From Bacteroidota bacterium (GTDB lineage Bacteria > Bacteroidota > Bacteroidia > Chitinophagales > Chitinophagaceae), in contig JAEZDA010000122.1 in the NCBI GenBank assembly GCA_023433345.1, forward strand, positions 20,481 to 84,480: DNA of 64,000 nt, in the 5' to 3' direction. Every line of letters starts with the position of its first letter. Within the stretch, counting starts at the first letter, position 1. A program made the position numbers and the translations under genes. Below are positions 49,523 through 58,860 of this stretch, in pieces. Below the pieces are notes generated by a model. The model was given only the letters and a program-made list of their open reading frames with translations. It was not told the DNA's origin and did not search any database.

Positions 49523-51418
49523 ATGGCAGAAAAACAATCATTTGATTATACGGAGGAAAGTATCCGGAGCCTCGACTGGAAGGAACACATCAGGCTGAGG
49601 CCCGGGATGTATATTGGTAAGCTGGGAGATGGCAGTAGTCCGGATGATGGCATCTATGTATTGCTCAAGGAAGTGATTGATAATTGCATTGATGAGCACA
49701 CCATGGGATACGGTAAAGTTGTTGAAGTTACCATCAATGGAAAAACCATCACCGTTCGTGACTATGGTCGCGGAATTCCACTCGGGAAGGTAGTAGACGT
49801 TGTAAGTAAAATAAATACCGGGGCAAAATACGACAGTAAGGCTTTCCAGAAAAGTGTAGGTTTGAACGGTGTCGGCACAAAGGCTGTAAATGCTCTAAGC
49901 AGCTTTTTTAAAGTAACCGCCTTCAGGGATGGCAAAGAAAAAACCGCGGAATTTGGAAAAGGCATTCTGATTAAAGAGCATAAGGAAAGCTCTACAAAAG
50001 AAGAAAACGGAACCCTGGTTACATTCATCCCGGATGATAGTGTTTTTAAGAATTTTCATTTTGTTCAGGAATATCTTGACAACCAGTTCTGGAATTACTG
50101 TTATCTGAATGCGGGATTGGTAATGATCCTTAACGGGAAAAGATATGTGAGCAAAAACGGTTTGCTTGATCTGCTTCAACGAAAAACAAACGAGGACGAG
50201 TGGAGATATCCTGTCATTCACCTTAAAGGTGATGACATTGAAGTGGCAATAACGCATGAGAATAATTATGGCGAAGAATATTACAGTTTTGTAAACGGGC
50301 AGTTCACCACGCAGGGAGGAACACACCTGGCTGCATTTCGTGAAGGGTATGTAAAAACCATTCGTGAGTTCTTCAAGAAAGATTATGATGCCTCAGACAT
50401 TCGCGGCAGCATTTGTGCCGCAATTTCAGTTCGTGTGCAGGAACCGGTTTTTGAGAGCCAGACGAAAACCAAGCTGGGCTCGCTCTCTGTTTTCGAAGGT
50501 GGCCCCAGCATGAAAGCTTTTGTCGGCGATTTTTTAGCAAAAGAGCTTGACAATTTCCTTCATAAAAATCCCTCCACTGCGGAGGCGCTGAAGAAGCGTA
50601 TCGAACAAAATGAAAGGGAACGCAAAGAACTCGCAGGAATTAAAAAGCTAGCGAACGAAAGAGCAAAAAAGGCAAATCTTCACAATAAAAAATTACGCGA
50701 TTGCAAATTTCATTATAATGATGAAGCAAGCGGTAAAGACAAAGACAACATCATCGAACGGCAGAAGGAAAGCACCCTGTTCATTACCGAAGGGGATAGT
50801 GCCAGCGGGTCGATCACAAAAGCGCGAAACGTAAACACACAGGCTGTGTTCAGCTTGCGCGGAAAGCCACTCAATAGTTTTGGTCTTACAAAGAAGATCG
50901 TTTATGAGAATGAGGAATTCAATCTTCTGCAACATGCACTTAATATTGAGGAAGGATATGAAGGACTCAGGTATAATAATATAGTAATTGCAACGGATGC
51001 TGATGTGGACGGCCTTCACATTCGATTACTGCTGATGACTTTCTTCCTTCAGTTCTTCCCAGACCTTGTTAAGAACGGCCATGTGTACATACTCGAAACT
51101 CCGTTGTTTCGTGTGAGAAATAAACAGGAAACGATTTACTGCTACGATGAATCTGAAAAGTCGGCTGCAGTAAAGAAACTTGGCAACAAGCCTGAAATTA
51201 CCCGTTTTAAAGGGTTGGGAGAAATCAGTCCTGATGAATTTGCCCGCTTCATAGGAGAAGACATTCGGTTACAGCCCGTGATCATGGAAACCGGAGAACA
51301 CGTGCAGCAATTACTTGAATACTACATGGGGAAGAACACTCCACAAAGGCAGGATTTTATAATTGATAATCTTCGCGTTGAACTCGACATGGCGGAGGAA
51401 GTGGCCGCGGGTGGGTAA
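49523..51418 (+). CDS. parE: DNA topoisomerase IV subunit B (ParE/GyrB type)
   Basis: 631 residues. GHKL ATPase domain with RPGMYIGKL, EVIDNCIDEH, VRDYGRGIPLG and the GLNGVGTKAVNALS nucleotide-binding loop; a transducer domain; and a Toprim domain with ITEGDSASGS and ATDADVDGLHIR. Compared with E. coli GyrB it lacks the long insertion and is of ParE length. It supplies ATP hydrolysis for decatenation of chromosomes. It shares a rightward unit with DUF1835, DUF4260 and parC. Gyrase versus topoisomerase IV is inferred from length and operon. Confidence 0.93.
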   Translation: MAEKQSFDYTEESIRSLDWKEHIRLRPGMYIGKLGDGSSPDDGIYVLLKEVIDNCIDEHTMGYGKVVEVTINGKTITVRDYGRGIPLGKVVDVVSKINTGAKYDSKAFQKSVGLNGVGTKAVNALSSFFKVTAFRDGKEKTAEFGKGILIKEHKESSTKEENGTLVTFIPDDSVFKNFHFVQEYLDNQFWNYCYLNAGLVMILNGKRYVSKNGLLDLLQRKTNEDEWRYPVIHLKGDDIEVAITHENNYGEEYYSFVNGQFTTQGGTHLAAFREGYVKTIREFFKKDYDASDIRGSICAAISVRVQEPVFESQTKTKLGSLSVFEGGPSMKAFVGDFLAKELDNFLHKNPSTAEALKKRIEQNERERKELAGIKKLANERAKKANLHNKKLRDCKFHYNDEASGKDKDNIIERQKESTLFITEGDSASGSITKARNVNTQAVFSLRGKPLNSFGLTKKIVYENEEFNLLQHALNIEEGYEGLRYNNIVIATDADVDGLHIRLLLMTFFLQFFPDLVKNGHVYILETPLFRVRNKQETIYCYDESEKSAAVKKLGNKPEITRFKGLGEISPDEFARFIGEDIRLQPVIMETGEHVQQLLEYYMGKNTPQRQDFIIDNLRVELDMAEEVAAGG

Positions 51419-51450
51419 TTCGAAAAATATTCAACACAAGAAACTGACAG

Positions 51451-52263
51451 ATGATCCATATTGTTTTTAATGAGGCTGATGAAAAAACACTTCAATCCGC
51501 AATTGAACTGGACGACACGCTTGAAGGGAAGATAGTACAAGTGAAAGATGATTATGCCGTAGGCCCTATCGCAAACCTCTACCAACGGGAAGGCATAGAC
51601 GCAAGGAAAGAATGGTGGAGAACTGTATTGGAAGGCGGGGATTATCAAAACCTTTCCGATGATGAAACAGTCGACGATTATACCGCAATCGCCGGAGTTG
51701 TGGGAGAACTTAGAAGGAATGATGCGGAACAGGTATGGATATGGGCTGCGCAGAATAAGCATGACGTAAGCGGTTATTACTTCCTTCTTCATTACATGAA
51801 GGAATTCCAGGGAAGGGTGCACATACTGTATCTCAATAACCTTCCATTTATTAATGATAAGGGCGGAATTTTCTACCCAACCTGGATCAGTGAAATACCT
51901 CCAAAAGAATTTTTGAAAGCAAAGAAACTTGCCCGGCCAATAACGCTCAGTGAATTTGAAGTTGACCCTGATGAATGGCAAAAACTTGCAGGAGAAGAGC
52001 GGGGAGTGCGACTGCTGGAAGGAGGGAAGAAACTTGTTCAGGAGGACTATTCTTTTTATGACAGTGAACTCAGGAAATTTGTTTCTGCAGAATGGCAAAA
52101 AGCATCAAGGGTGATAAGCCAGTTTCTTTCAAAGGCAAAACAAACTACCGGTGACGCCTACCTGCTTTGGCGATTGAAAACCATGATCGCCATGGACATG
52201 TTCGACGTTCAGGGAAAAGTGCAGAATATGAAAGATTTTGAAATAAAAACTAAAACTGCCTGA
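51451..52263 (+). CDS. DUF1835/DUF3658 domain protein
   Basis: 270 residues, cytoplasmic. The N-terminus MIHIVFNEADEKTLQSAIE and the segment IVQVKDDYAVGPIANLYQREG match DUF1835; the C-terminal part, about residues 160 onwards, fits DUF3658. The pair occurs in Bacteroidota and Firmicutes without known function. It is placed 32 bases after parE and one base before the TTG of the DUF4260 gene, so it belongs to the topoisomerase IV operon. A link to DNA topology is inferred only from position. Confidence 0.85.
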   Translation: MIHIVFNEADEKTLQSAIELDDTLEGKIVQVKDDYAVGPIANLYQREGIDARKEWWRTVLEGGDYQNLSDDETVDDYTAIAGVVGELRRNDAEQVWIWAAQNKHDVSGYYFLLHYMKEFQGRVHILYLNNLPFINDKGGIFYPTWISEIPPKEFLKAKKLARPITLSEFEVDPDEWQKLAGEERGVRLLEGGKKLVQEDYSFYDSELRKFVSAEWQKASRVISQFLSKAKQTTGDAYLLWRLKTMIAMDMFDVQGKVQNMKDFEIKTKTA

Positions 52264-52264
52264 G

Positions 52265-52633
52265 TTGAAAAGGATCCTCGCGCTGGAAGAATCTGCTATG
52301 TTTGGAGCTGCCCTTGGCCTGTTTTATTATCTCGGGGTGGATTGGTGGTGGTATCTTTTGCTGCTGCTTGGCCCTGATATAAGCATGATAGGCTATGCTG
52401 TGGGAAACCGCACGGGGGCTGCATTATACAATATCTTTCATCACAAAGGCATAGCAATCGCCGTTGGGGGAATAGGGCTGATGTTGAATGATGAACATAT
52501 CATGCTTGCCGGAATTTGTCTGTTCGGCCATTCTTCAATGGACCGAATGTTTGGCTATGGCTTAAAGCATAATGAAGGGTTTGCTTATACGCACCTTGGT
52601 AAAATCGGAAAAGAAAAATATACTCAGGGTTAA
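52265..52633 (+). CDS. DUF4260 small membrane protein
   Basis: 122 residues starting at TTG, one base after the stop of the DUF1835 gene (TGA-G-TTG), a re-initiation arrangement. Three to four hydrophobic segments (MFGAALGLFYYLGVDWWWYL, ALYNIFHHKGIAIAVGGIG, EHIMLAGICLFGHSSMDR) with the invariant-looking HSSMDRMFGYGLK motif match DUF4260. Function is unknown. It separates parE-DUF1835 from parC. Members are found in many bacteria outside this operon. Confidence 0.83.
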   Translation: MKRILALEESAMFGAALGLFYYLGVDWWWYLLLLLGPDISMIGYAVGNRTGAALYNIFHHKGIAIAVGGIGLMLNDEHIMLAGICLFGHSSMDRMFGYGLKHNEGFAYTHLGKIGKEKYTQG

Positions 52634-52641
52634 AGATCCTG

Positions 52642-55179
52642 GTGAATGAGAACATAAAAATGGCAAAAGGAAAAATTAAAGAGGAATATAAACATGGTGA
52701 CACGGGCGTAAGCGGCCAATATAAAAGTTGGTTTCTTGATTATGCCAGCTATGTTATTCTTGAGCGTGCTGTACCTGCGATTGAGGATGGACTGAAACCG
52801 GTTCAGCGCAGGATTCTTCATGCCATGAAAGAAATGGATGACGGTCGTTTCAACAAAGTTGCGAACATTATCGGTCAGAGCATGCAGTATCATCCTCATG
52901 GTGATGCAAGTATCGGAGATGCCTTGGTGAACCTCGGCCAAAAAGATCTTTTAATTGAAACCCAGGGAAACTGGGGCGATGTGAGAACGGGCGATGATGC
53001 CGCGGCTCCCCGTTACATTGAGGCAAGGTTGAGCAAGTTCGCGCTGGAGGTGGCTTTCAACCCTAAGACCACTGAGTGGCAACTTAGCTACGACGGTAGA
53101 AAAAATGAGCCGGTCACCCTTCCCATGAAATTTCCTTTGTTGCTTGCGCAGGGCGCTGAAGGAATAGCCGTGGGATTGGCCACGAAAATTCTTCCGCACA
53201 ATTTCTGCGAACTCTGCGAAGCTTCCATCAAATATCTGAGAGGAAAAAAGTTCGAACTCTTTCCCGACTTTCAAACGGGCGGTACGCTTGATGCAACTGC
53301 CTACCAGGATGGAAAGCGCGGCGGAAAGATCCGGGTGCGTGCAATAATTGAAGAAGTTGATAAGAAATCAATAGTTATAAAAAGTGTCCCCTACGGCGTT
53401 ACCACAACACAGTTGATGGAAAGCATCGTTAGGGCAAATGAGCAGGGAAAAATAAAAGTTAAGAAGGTAACAGATCATACTGCGGCAGACGTAGAGATCA
53501 TAATTGAACTTGCCCCCGGAATTTCTCCCGACATCACCATTGACGCCCTTTATGCATTCACTGATTGCGAGATCAGCATCTCACCGAATGCCTGCGTGAT
53601 CTCGGAGAAAAAACCCCGGTTTCTCGGCGTGCCAGACTTGTTGAAGTCGGCCACAGACAATACCCGCGAGCTGCTGAAAAAAGAGCTGGAGATAAAACTT
53701 CGCGAGCTCGAAGAAAAATTACATTATACCTCCCTTGAAAAAATATTCTTCGAAGAAAAGATCTACAAGGAGCTGGAGAAAAAACATGAAACCTGGGAAA
53801 AGGTTTTGATGGCAATTGAAAAAGCCTTCCTGCCATTTAAGAAACAACTTAAGCGGGATGTAACGCGGGAAGATGTGCTGAAACTAACGGAAAAGCCTGT
53901 ACGACGGATCTATAAACTGGATATCGAAGATCTTGTAAAGCAAATAAAAGACCTTGAAGCGGAAATAAAAGGAGTGAAGCACGATCTTGCCAACCTGGTG
54001 GACTACGCCGTAGCATATTATGAAAGTCTCTTAAAAAAATATGGCAAGGGAAGGGAAAGAAAAACCGAATTGAAACAGTTCGACGTGATCCAGGCCAAAA
54101 ATGTGGCCATCGCAAACACTAAACTGTACGCAAACTATGCTGATGGATTTATCGGCACCTCCCTGAAAAAAGATGAGTTTGTTACCGAATGCAGTGATCT
54201 TGATGATATCCTTTGCATAACCAGGGGAGGGATTTTAAAGGTGGTTCGCGTATCAGATAAAACCTTTATCGGTAAGGACATCCTGCATATTGCCGTGTTT
54301 CAGAAGAATGATGAGCGCACCACCTACAACATGATCTATACTGATGGTAAATCTGGTGTAAGCTATGCGAAGCGGTTTAACGTAACGGGCATAACCCGTG
54401 AGAAGGAATATATTCTCACAAAAACGGCTGAGAAGTCGAAGGTTCATTACTTATCAGTAAATGCGAATGGTGAAGCGGAAGTTGTCAAGATCGTACTGAG
54501 CCCTAATTGTAATGCAAAGAAAAAAGAGCTTGAATTCTATTTTGAAGAATTAGAGATAAAAGGTCGCGGAAGTATCGGCAACCAGGTTACGAAGTACCCG
54601 ATCCGCTCGGTGAAATTTAAGGAGGCGGGTAAAAGTACATTGGATGCAAAGAAAATGTGGTTTGATAATAAGTTCGGAAGGTTGAACATAGAAGAGAAAG
54701 GAGAATACCTCGGTATGTTCGAAGCGGAAGATCGCATCCTTGTAATTTATGACGACGGCCAATATGAGATCACCGACCAGGAACTCACACAGCGCTTCGA
54801 TCCGGAAAAAATAATGCTTATCGAAAAATTCGATCCGGAAAACGTGGTCACTGCCGTATATCTCGACCAGGAAAAGCTGCAGTACAACATTAAAAGATTC
54901 CGTATCGAAACATCCACCCTGCACAACAAATTCCTGTTCATTAAGGAAGGAAAGGGCAACAGGCTTGAGGCTGTAACCACCGAATTAGAACCTGTGCTTC
55001 ATGTACAATCGGGAAGGGGAGCACAGGCTAAAGGAACGAAACATAAGGTGGCAAAAACGGTGGAGGTCACAGGCTGGAAGGCAGTAGGTACAAAGCTCAT
55101 CGACTTTACCAAATCGGTTGAGATGGAATGGGAAACTTCGGCAAGGTCTGCGCAACAGCAACCAGGTTTATTCGACTGA
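52642..55179 (+). CDS. parC: DNA topoisomerase IV subunit A (ParC type)
   Basis: 845 residues. The breakage-reunion domain has LKPVQRRILHAM, HPHGDASIGDAL and the catalytic Tyr in AAPRYIEARLSK; the coiled-coil tower and C-terminal domain follow. The long charged C-terminal region (about 490-845) has no full set of gyrase wrapping boxes, so it is ParC-like. It ends QQQPGLFD, a QxxLF match resembling sliding-clamp motifs. The start at 52642 is ten bases after the DUF4260 stop, and an inner Met at 52660 (MAKGKIK) is possible. A strong terminator follows. Confidence 0.92.
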   Translation: MNENIKMAKGKIKEEYKHGDTGVSGQYKSWFLDYASYVILERAVPAIEDGLKPVQRRILHAMKEMDDGRFNKVANIIGQSMQYHPHGDASIGDALVNLGQKDLLIETQGNWGDVRTGDDAAAPRYIEARLSKFALEVAFNPKTTEWQLSYDGRKNEPVTLPMKFPLLLAQGAEGIAVGLATKILPHNFCELCEASIKYLRGKKFELFPDFQTGGTLDATAYQDGKRGGKIRVRAIIEEVDKKSIVIKSVPYGVTTTQLMESIVRANEQGKIKVKKVTDHTAADVEIIIELAPGISPDITIDALYAFTDCEISISPNACVISEKKPRFLGVPDLLKSATDNTRELLKKELEIKLRELEEKLHYTSLEKIFFEEKIYKELEKKHETWEKVLMAIEKAFLPFKKQLKRDVTREDVLKLTEKPVRRIYKLDIEDLVKQIKDLEAEIKGVKHDLANLVDYAVAYYESLLKKYGKGRERKTELKQFDVIQAKNVAIANTKLYANYADGFIGTSLKKDEFVTECSDLDDILCITRGGILKVVRVSDKTFIGKDILHIAVFQKNDERTTYNMIYTDGKSGVSYAKRFNVTGITREKEYILTKTAEKSKVHYLSVNANGEAEVVKIVLSPNCNAKKKELEFYFEELEIKGRGSIGNQVTKYPIRSVKFKEAGKSTLDAKKMWFDNKFGRLNIEEKGEYLGMFEAEDRILVIYDDGQYEITDQELTQRFDPEKIMLIEKFDPENVVTAVYLDQEKLQYNIKRFRIETSTLHNKFLFIKEGKGNRLEAVTTELEPVLHVQSGRGAQAKGTKHKVAKTVEVTGWKAVGTKLIDFTKSVEMEWETSARSAQQQPGLFD

Positions 55180-55192
55180 TGATAAAACAAAT

Positions 55193-55228
55193 AAAAGTGC
55201 CCGCTTTGTAGAACGCGGGCACTTTTTT
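55193..55228. terminator. Strong terminator after parC
   Basis: A 12-bp stem AAAAGTGCCCGC / GCGGGCACTTTT (55193-55204 and 55215-55226) with a ten-base loop, followed by T8 on the plus strand. It also lies downstream of the convergent T9SS gene. Confidence 0.9.
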
Positions 55229-55245
55229 TTCAAATTTGTTTGAAA

Positions 55246-57318
55246 TTAGCGTGACTTCACAAGCCTTATCGTTTTTCTTTCTTCACCGTTCACCACTTCT
55301 GCAAAGTATATTCCCGCCTTCCATGTGTCGCCTACTCTGATGGTAGAAGAAGAAAGCCCTTGCAACTTTTGAACTAACTTTCCATTAGCGTCATAGATGT
55401 TAATAAAGGAATTTCTTGCGACCGCCCTGCTCAACCTGATATCAAAATAACTCGCAGAAGGGTTAGGCGAAGCAGCTACCTCTTCATTGATTCCGCTAAC
55501 GCCAACATATGAAGTTCTGTTAACCACGTTGCTCGGATCCGGTACCGTGCAATTCGGTTTAACTTCCAAGGAACCTTCACTGCCGCTTACTACGGTGCCT
55601 GTACCAAATGCTCCATTCGCAGTTATTCTTGTTTCAAATGAATACAAGCATTCCGGAGCCTGCCCTGTATAAGAAGAACCTTCAATTCCTTTTCCATCAT
55701 ACTTAACTGAAATCAGGTAATTCGCTCCGGGCACCGCGTTCGAGATCTTCACCCTGCCCTGTCCAACGCTAACTTCTGATCCGTTGCTCACCTTTGAACA
55801 CTGAAGATTGTAAGCCCTGATCTGGTTCCCTTGTATGCTGAACATTTTGAAGGATGCGCAGGAATTGGTTTGAACCACATCAGCATAAAAACTGTTTCCT
55901 GCGCCGAGTACTGCAGGCGCTTTAACTATTGCATAATAGAAAAAGTTTTTTGGCGATGCTTTTTTCACCTTGTTTGATGCAGTGGTATAGCAAGCGTAGG
56001 GCAGAGGAATACCGCCGCTCAGGAAGGATTCGCACGATACGTCTGCATGGAAAATATGCGGCAAAGAAACGTTGCAATCGGCCGGCCAGGTGATAGTGCG
56101 TGATTGAGACACTGAATTGCCCGCTGCATCGGTTGCGGTGAAATGCCGGGTTTGCGAATTGTTTGAACCAATAATAACCACCGGGTCAGTTGTTACCACA
56201 GGGGCGATCGCGCCGCAGTTGTCGGTAGCGGTAGCCGAACCTAATGCTGCTTCAATATCCGCGGCGGAAGGGTTGCATCCTAATTCTGTAGTTGAACCCA
56301 TTACCTGCAACTGAGGATCCGTGTCATCTGAAACGGTCACGATCGCTGAACAGGTTAAGGGAGATCCGTTACGGGTAACGGTTACCAATACACTATTTTC
56401 TCCCAGGTTGGCACATGTGAAATTCGATTGCGAAAGACTGATTGCAGTAATGCCGCAGTTTCCAACAAGAGCATCACTGATCATTGACGCGTTGATGCTA
56501 GCCTGCCCATTGGCATCAAGGAAGACCGTGGCAGGGTTGCAATTGATCAGGAAGCTGTTTCCTGCATCTACAAATACATACAATTCTCTTATATCATAAA
56601 GCATTGCGTTATCCGCCAGCGTCCAGTCAGTATTAGCACCGGGATAGTTTCCTATGCCGAGATCCTCTGCGCTTGCACCCGCAAAAGCCCATCCGTTATA
56701 GGCGATGATAGTTTCCAGCGAATTGAAATCGTGGATCTGAAAAGATCCGTAACAATTTTCACCAGCAATGATCTCATCTCCAAAATCGTAACTGAAATCA
56801 GAAGCACCAGGTACGCCGCCGGTGTTAGCCGGATTATAACAATTTGACCAGAACTCCAGGTTGCCGTTGATACCAGTGCGTGGAGCCTGCGCATAATGAA
56901 GAACATTCATGTTAGTAACCTGTTGTTGAAAAACAGTAGATCCTGTGGGAATCGAAATTTCAGATAGGTTAGATGAAAATGCATCCATTGAAACCCACAC
57001 CCACTGAGGCCCGAGAAAAACGGATTCAAGTTTCATATAGTAAGCAACCCGCGTGTATGGCGCAGATGAGAGAGCCGCGCTGTTATTTACGGCGTATGGA
57101 ATATCTGCCTCCGACAGCCATGCCTGATTGGCCGCAGGGATGGGCAGGTGATAAACCAGGTTATAACCGGCTGCTTCCGGAACGTTGGCAAGCACTTCTG
57201 CAGGTGCAGGAAATTGTGGATCTCCACAGTTCGTTTGTGCGTAACCGGGAGAAATAAGAAGTATCGAAAAAGCAGATAAAACAATCGTCTTCAAACACCT
57301 GGGTAAAGTGAAATTCAT
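55246..57318 (-). CDS. Secreted T9SS protein with HYR-like repeat and type A sorting domain
   Basis: 690 residues: signal peptide ending GYAQ; an N-terminal beta-rich domain of unknown type (about 30-255); a mid region (about 260-410) with HYR-like sequence (CSAIVTVSDDTDPQL, HFTATDAAGNSVSQSRTITW); an unknown beta region with many Cys; and a type A T9SS sorting domain (ASPNPSASYFDIR, DANGKLVQKLQG). It should be a cell-surface protein. No enzymatic motif is visible. It converges with parC, separated by the strong terminator. Confidence 0.8.
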   Translation of the reverse strand: MNFTLPRCLKTIVLSAFSILLISPGYAQTNCGDPQFPAPAEVLANVPEAAGYNLVYHLPIPAANQAWLSEADIPYAVNNSAALSSAPYTRVAYYMKLESVFLGPQWVWVSMDAFSSNLSEISIPTGSTVFQQQVTNMNVLHYAQAPRTGINGNLEFWSNCYNPANTGGVPGASDFSYDFGDEIIAGENCYGSFQIHDFNSLETIIAYNGWAFAGASAEDLGIGNYPGANTDWTLADNAMLYDIRELYVFVDAGNSFLINCNPATVFLDANGQASINASMISDALVGNCGITAISLSQSNFTCANLGENSVLVTVTRNGSPLTCSAIVTVSDDTDPQLQVMGSTTELGCNPSAADIEAALGSATATDNCGAIAPVVTTDPVVIIGSNNSQTRHFTATDAAGNSVSQSRTITWPADCNVSLPHIFHADVSCESFLSGGIPLPYACYTTASNKVKKASPKNFFYYAIVKAPAVLGAGNSFYADVVQTNSCASFKMFSIQGNQIRAYNLQCSKVSNGSEVSVGQGRVKISNAVPGANYLISVKYDGKGIEGSSYTGQAPECLYSFETRITANGAFGTGTVVSGSEGSLEVKPNCTVPDPSNVVNRTSYVGVSGINEEVAASPNPSASYFDIRLSRAVARNSFINIYDANGKLVQKLQGLSSSTIRVGDTWKAGIYFAEVVNGEERKTIRLVKSR

Positions 57319-57528
57319 AATGTGAGTTTTAATTAATGAAAGTTGATGAAAGGAAATGGATTGCAGCAGCAGAATAAATGCCGGCCTGCCTCAGGAATTT
57401 GAGAGGATAATGAGTTATGCGATCAATTATTTTTTCGCAAAAGTTTACAGAGGAGGGCGTAAAGAAAAAACATTTCGAAATAAATTACAAGAATTAAGGC
57501 CCTTTTTTTTGGAAACATTCCTTATTAC

Positions 57529-57559
57529 TTTGCTAAAGCCTGCGCCCATTCTATATTTG
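57529..57559 (+). promoter_or_regulatory. Consensus Bacteroidota promoter (TTTG-N19-TAnnTTTG)
   Basis: TTTG at 57529-57532, then 19 bases, then TATATTTG at 57552-57559. This is a full match to the sigma-A-type consensus of the phylum, 13 bases before the TTG start at 57573. It is the best promoter in the window and supports use of that TTG. Confidence 0.7.
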
Positions 57560-57572
57560 CTGCAAAAAAGAC

Positions 57573-57971
57573 TTGACCACACCTGTTATATACATACTTA
57601 TCGGTTTTGCAGCAGGGTTTTTACTGGCTTGGCTGATCAGAAGCTATTCTATTATAAAGATCACCCGCGCTACGCGAAGTATTGAGGGCTACCTTGAAAG
57701 TGAACGCCTGATGAAGGAAAAACTCCAGAAAGAGAATATGACGATACTGCAATTGAAAACGGCACTTGAATCGGAAAAGCAGGGAAGGATCAAAGAGTTG
57801 GAAGAAGTGATCAGGCAGATGGATACTGATATCCTGCTTTTGCAGAAACATAATGAAGAAACCGAAAATCTGCTGAAAACAACGGCGCCGGCACTTCACG
57901 AACTGAAGTTAAAACTCATCGAAGCAAATAATACAATCGCCCGGTACAAGGGACAGCTTGGTATAAAATAG
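57573..57971 (+). CDS. Small membrane-anchored coiled-coil protein
   Basis: 132 residues starting at TTG. An N-terminal transmembrane helix (VIYILIGFAAGFLLAWLI) is followed by about 100 residues of coiled coil (ERLMKEKLQKENMTILQLK, EEVIRQMDTDILLLQKHNEE). The topology resembles small envelope scaffold proteins, such as those of the LapA or DivIVA type, but no family is recognised. A full consensus promoter lies 13 bases upstream of the TTG. It converges with the HD-domain gene at 57976, four bases apart. Confidence 0.7.
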   Translation: MTTPVIYILIGFAAGFLLAWLIRSYSIIKITRATRSIEGYLESERLMKEKLQKENMTILQLKTALESEKQGRIKELEEVIRQMDTDILLLQKHNEETENLLKTTAPALHELKLKLIEANNTIARYKGQLGIK

Positions 57972-57975
57972 AAGT

Positions 57976-58563
57976 TTATAGCATCTTCAAACAATTTTGA
58001 ACTGTTGATGCAGCCCTGATATACAAGTTATGGTCGCCGCGTGTGATCTCTTTCAACATCGCCCTGTATTCATGAAGCATTTTCACAGCAAAACCAGGAT
58101 CTGAGGATGTAGTATCCGGGGCGTTATCAATTATATCCGCATACTTTATTGTTTGTGCATCCGCGCTGGTATGTTTTATCCGGTCAAGTTCCTTTGCCTT
58201 TCGTGCCCTGCGGTTAAGATGCGGATAGTTTTCTTTTGTATATATATCGGTCAATTCCACCACAAGTTGCAAGACCTTTAAAGCCACCGGCTCCGGAAAA
58301 ATTGATTCCAGGAAATCCTTCATTCTACCTTCGTCTACCTCTGTATCTTCAAGTACATCATGCAGGAGGGCAGCGGCCAATATTTCCTGTGAGGCATTAG
58401 CGCTACGGCAGGTTTCCATCACTCTTACCGGATGTTTAATATAAGGTTCATCGCGATATTTTCTGCGCTGGTTGCCATGAGCTGCAGTAGCGAATTGCAG
58501 CACTTTTTGCAACGCATCTGCTGAGCCACCTTCCGCATAAGGAATGTCCAGTTGTTTTTCCAT
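57976..58563 (-). CDS. HD-domain phosphohydrolase, small alarmone hydrolase-like
   Basis: 195 residues: one RelA/SpoT-type HD domain with metal ligands in IKHPVRVME, LLHDVLEDT and KYADIIDNAPD. There is no synthetase, TGS or ACT domain. This fits a stand-alone (p)ppGpp hydrolase (MESH1/SAH type), which removes the 3'-pyrophosphate from alarmones. The assignment rests on the motif spacing; another nucleotide pyrophosphohydrolase activity is possible. It diverges from the acylphosphatase gene, whose ATG is 27 bases away. Confidence 0.83.
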   Translation of the reverse strand: MEKQLDIPYAEGGSADALQKVLQFATAAHGNQRRKYRDEPYIKHPVRVMETCRSANASQEILAAALLHDVLEDTEVDEGRMKDFLESIFPEPVALKVLQLVVELTDIYTKENYPHLNRRARKAKELDRIKHTSADAQTIKYADIIDNAPDTTSSDPGFAVKMLHEYRAMLKEITRGDHNLYIRAASTVQNCLKML

Positions 58564-58590
58564 GTACTTTTATCTAACAACAATCATACA

Positions 58591-58860
58591 ATGCCCACAA
58601 AACAAATAATCGTTTCAGGAAAAGTGCAGGGAGTCTTTTATAGAGTGAGCACGAAAAAACGTGCGGGCGAACTCGGGCTAAGCGGCCTGGTCAGAAACCT
58701 GGAGAATGGTAATGTGGAAATAATAGCAACCGGCGGAGATAATGCGCTTAATGAACTTGTAAATTGGTGCAAGCGCGGGCCTGACGAAGCCGAGGTAGAC
58801 AATGTAGCTGTGAAAAATCTTCCACCAAGGAGCTTTGATGGATTTAGTATAGAAAGATAA
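58591..58860 (+). CDS. acyP: Acylphosphatase
   Basis: 89 residues, the usual length. The phosphate-binding motif GKVQGVFYRVSTKKRAGELG contains the catalytic Arg, and GLVRNLENGNVEI contains the catalytic Asn. It hydrolyses carboxyl-phosphate bonds in small metabolites. The ATG at 58591 (MPTKQIIVSG) gives a family-like start; the in-frame Met at 58552 lies within the divergent HD gene and was not used. Confidence 0.93.
   Translation: MPTKQIIVSGKVQGVFYRVSTKKRAGELGLSGLVRNLENGNVEIIATGGDNALNELVNWCKRGPDEAEVDNVAVKNLPPRSFDGFSIER

Noticed and set aside
51322..52098. Long open frame on the minus strand (258 codons) across the parE end and DUF1835 gene
   Set aside because: It is the antisense shadow of clearly coding genes, with His/Phe/Ser-rich composition and no recognisable domain.
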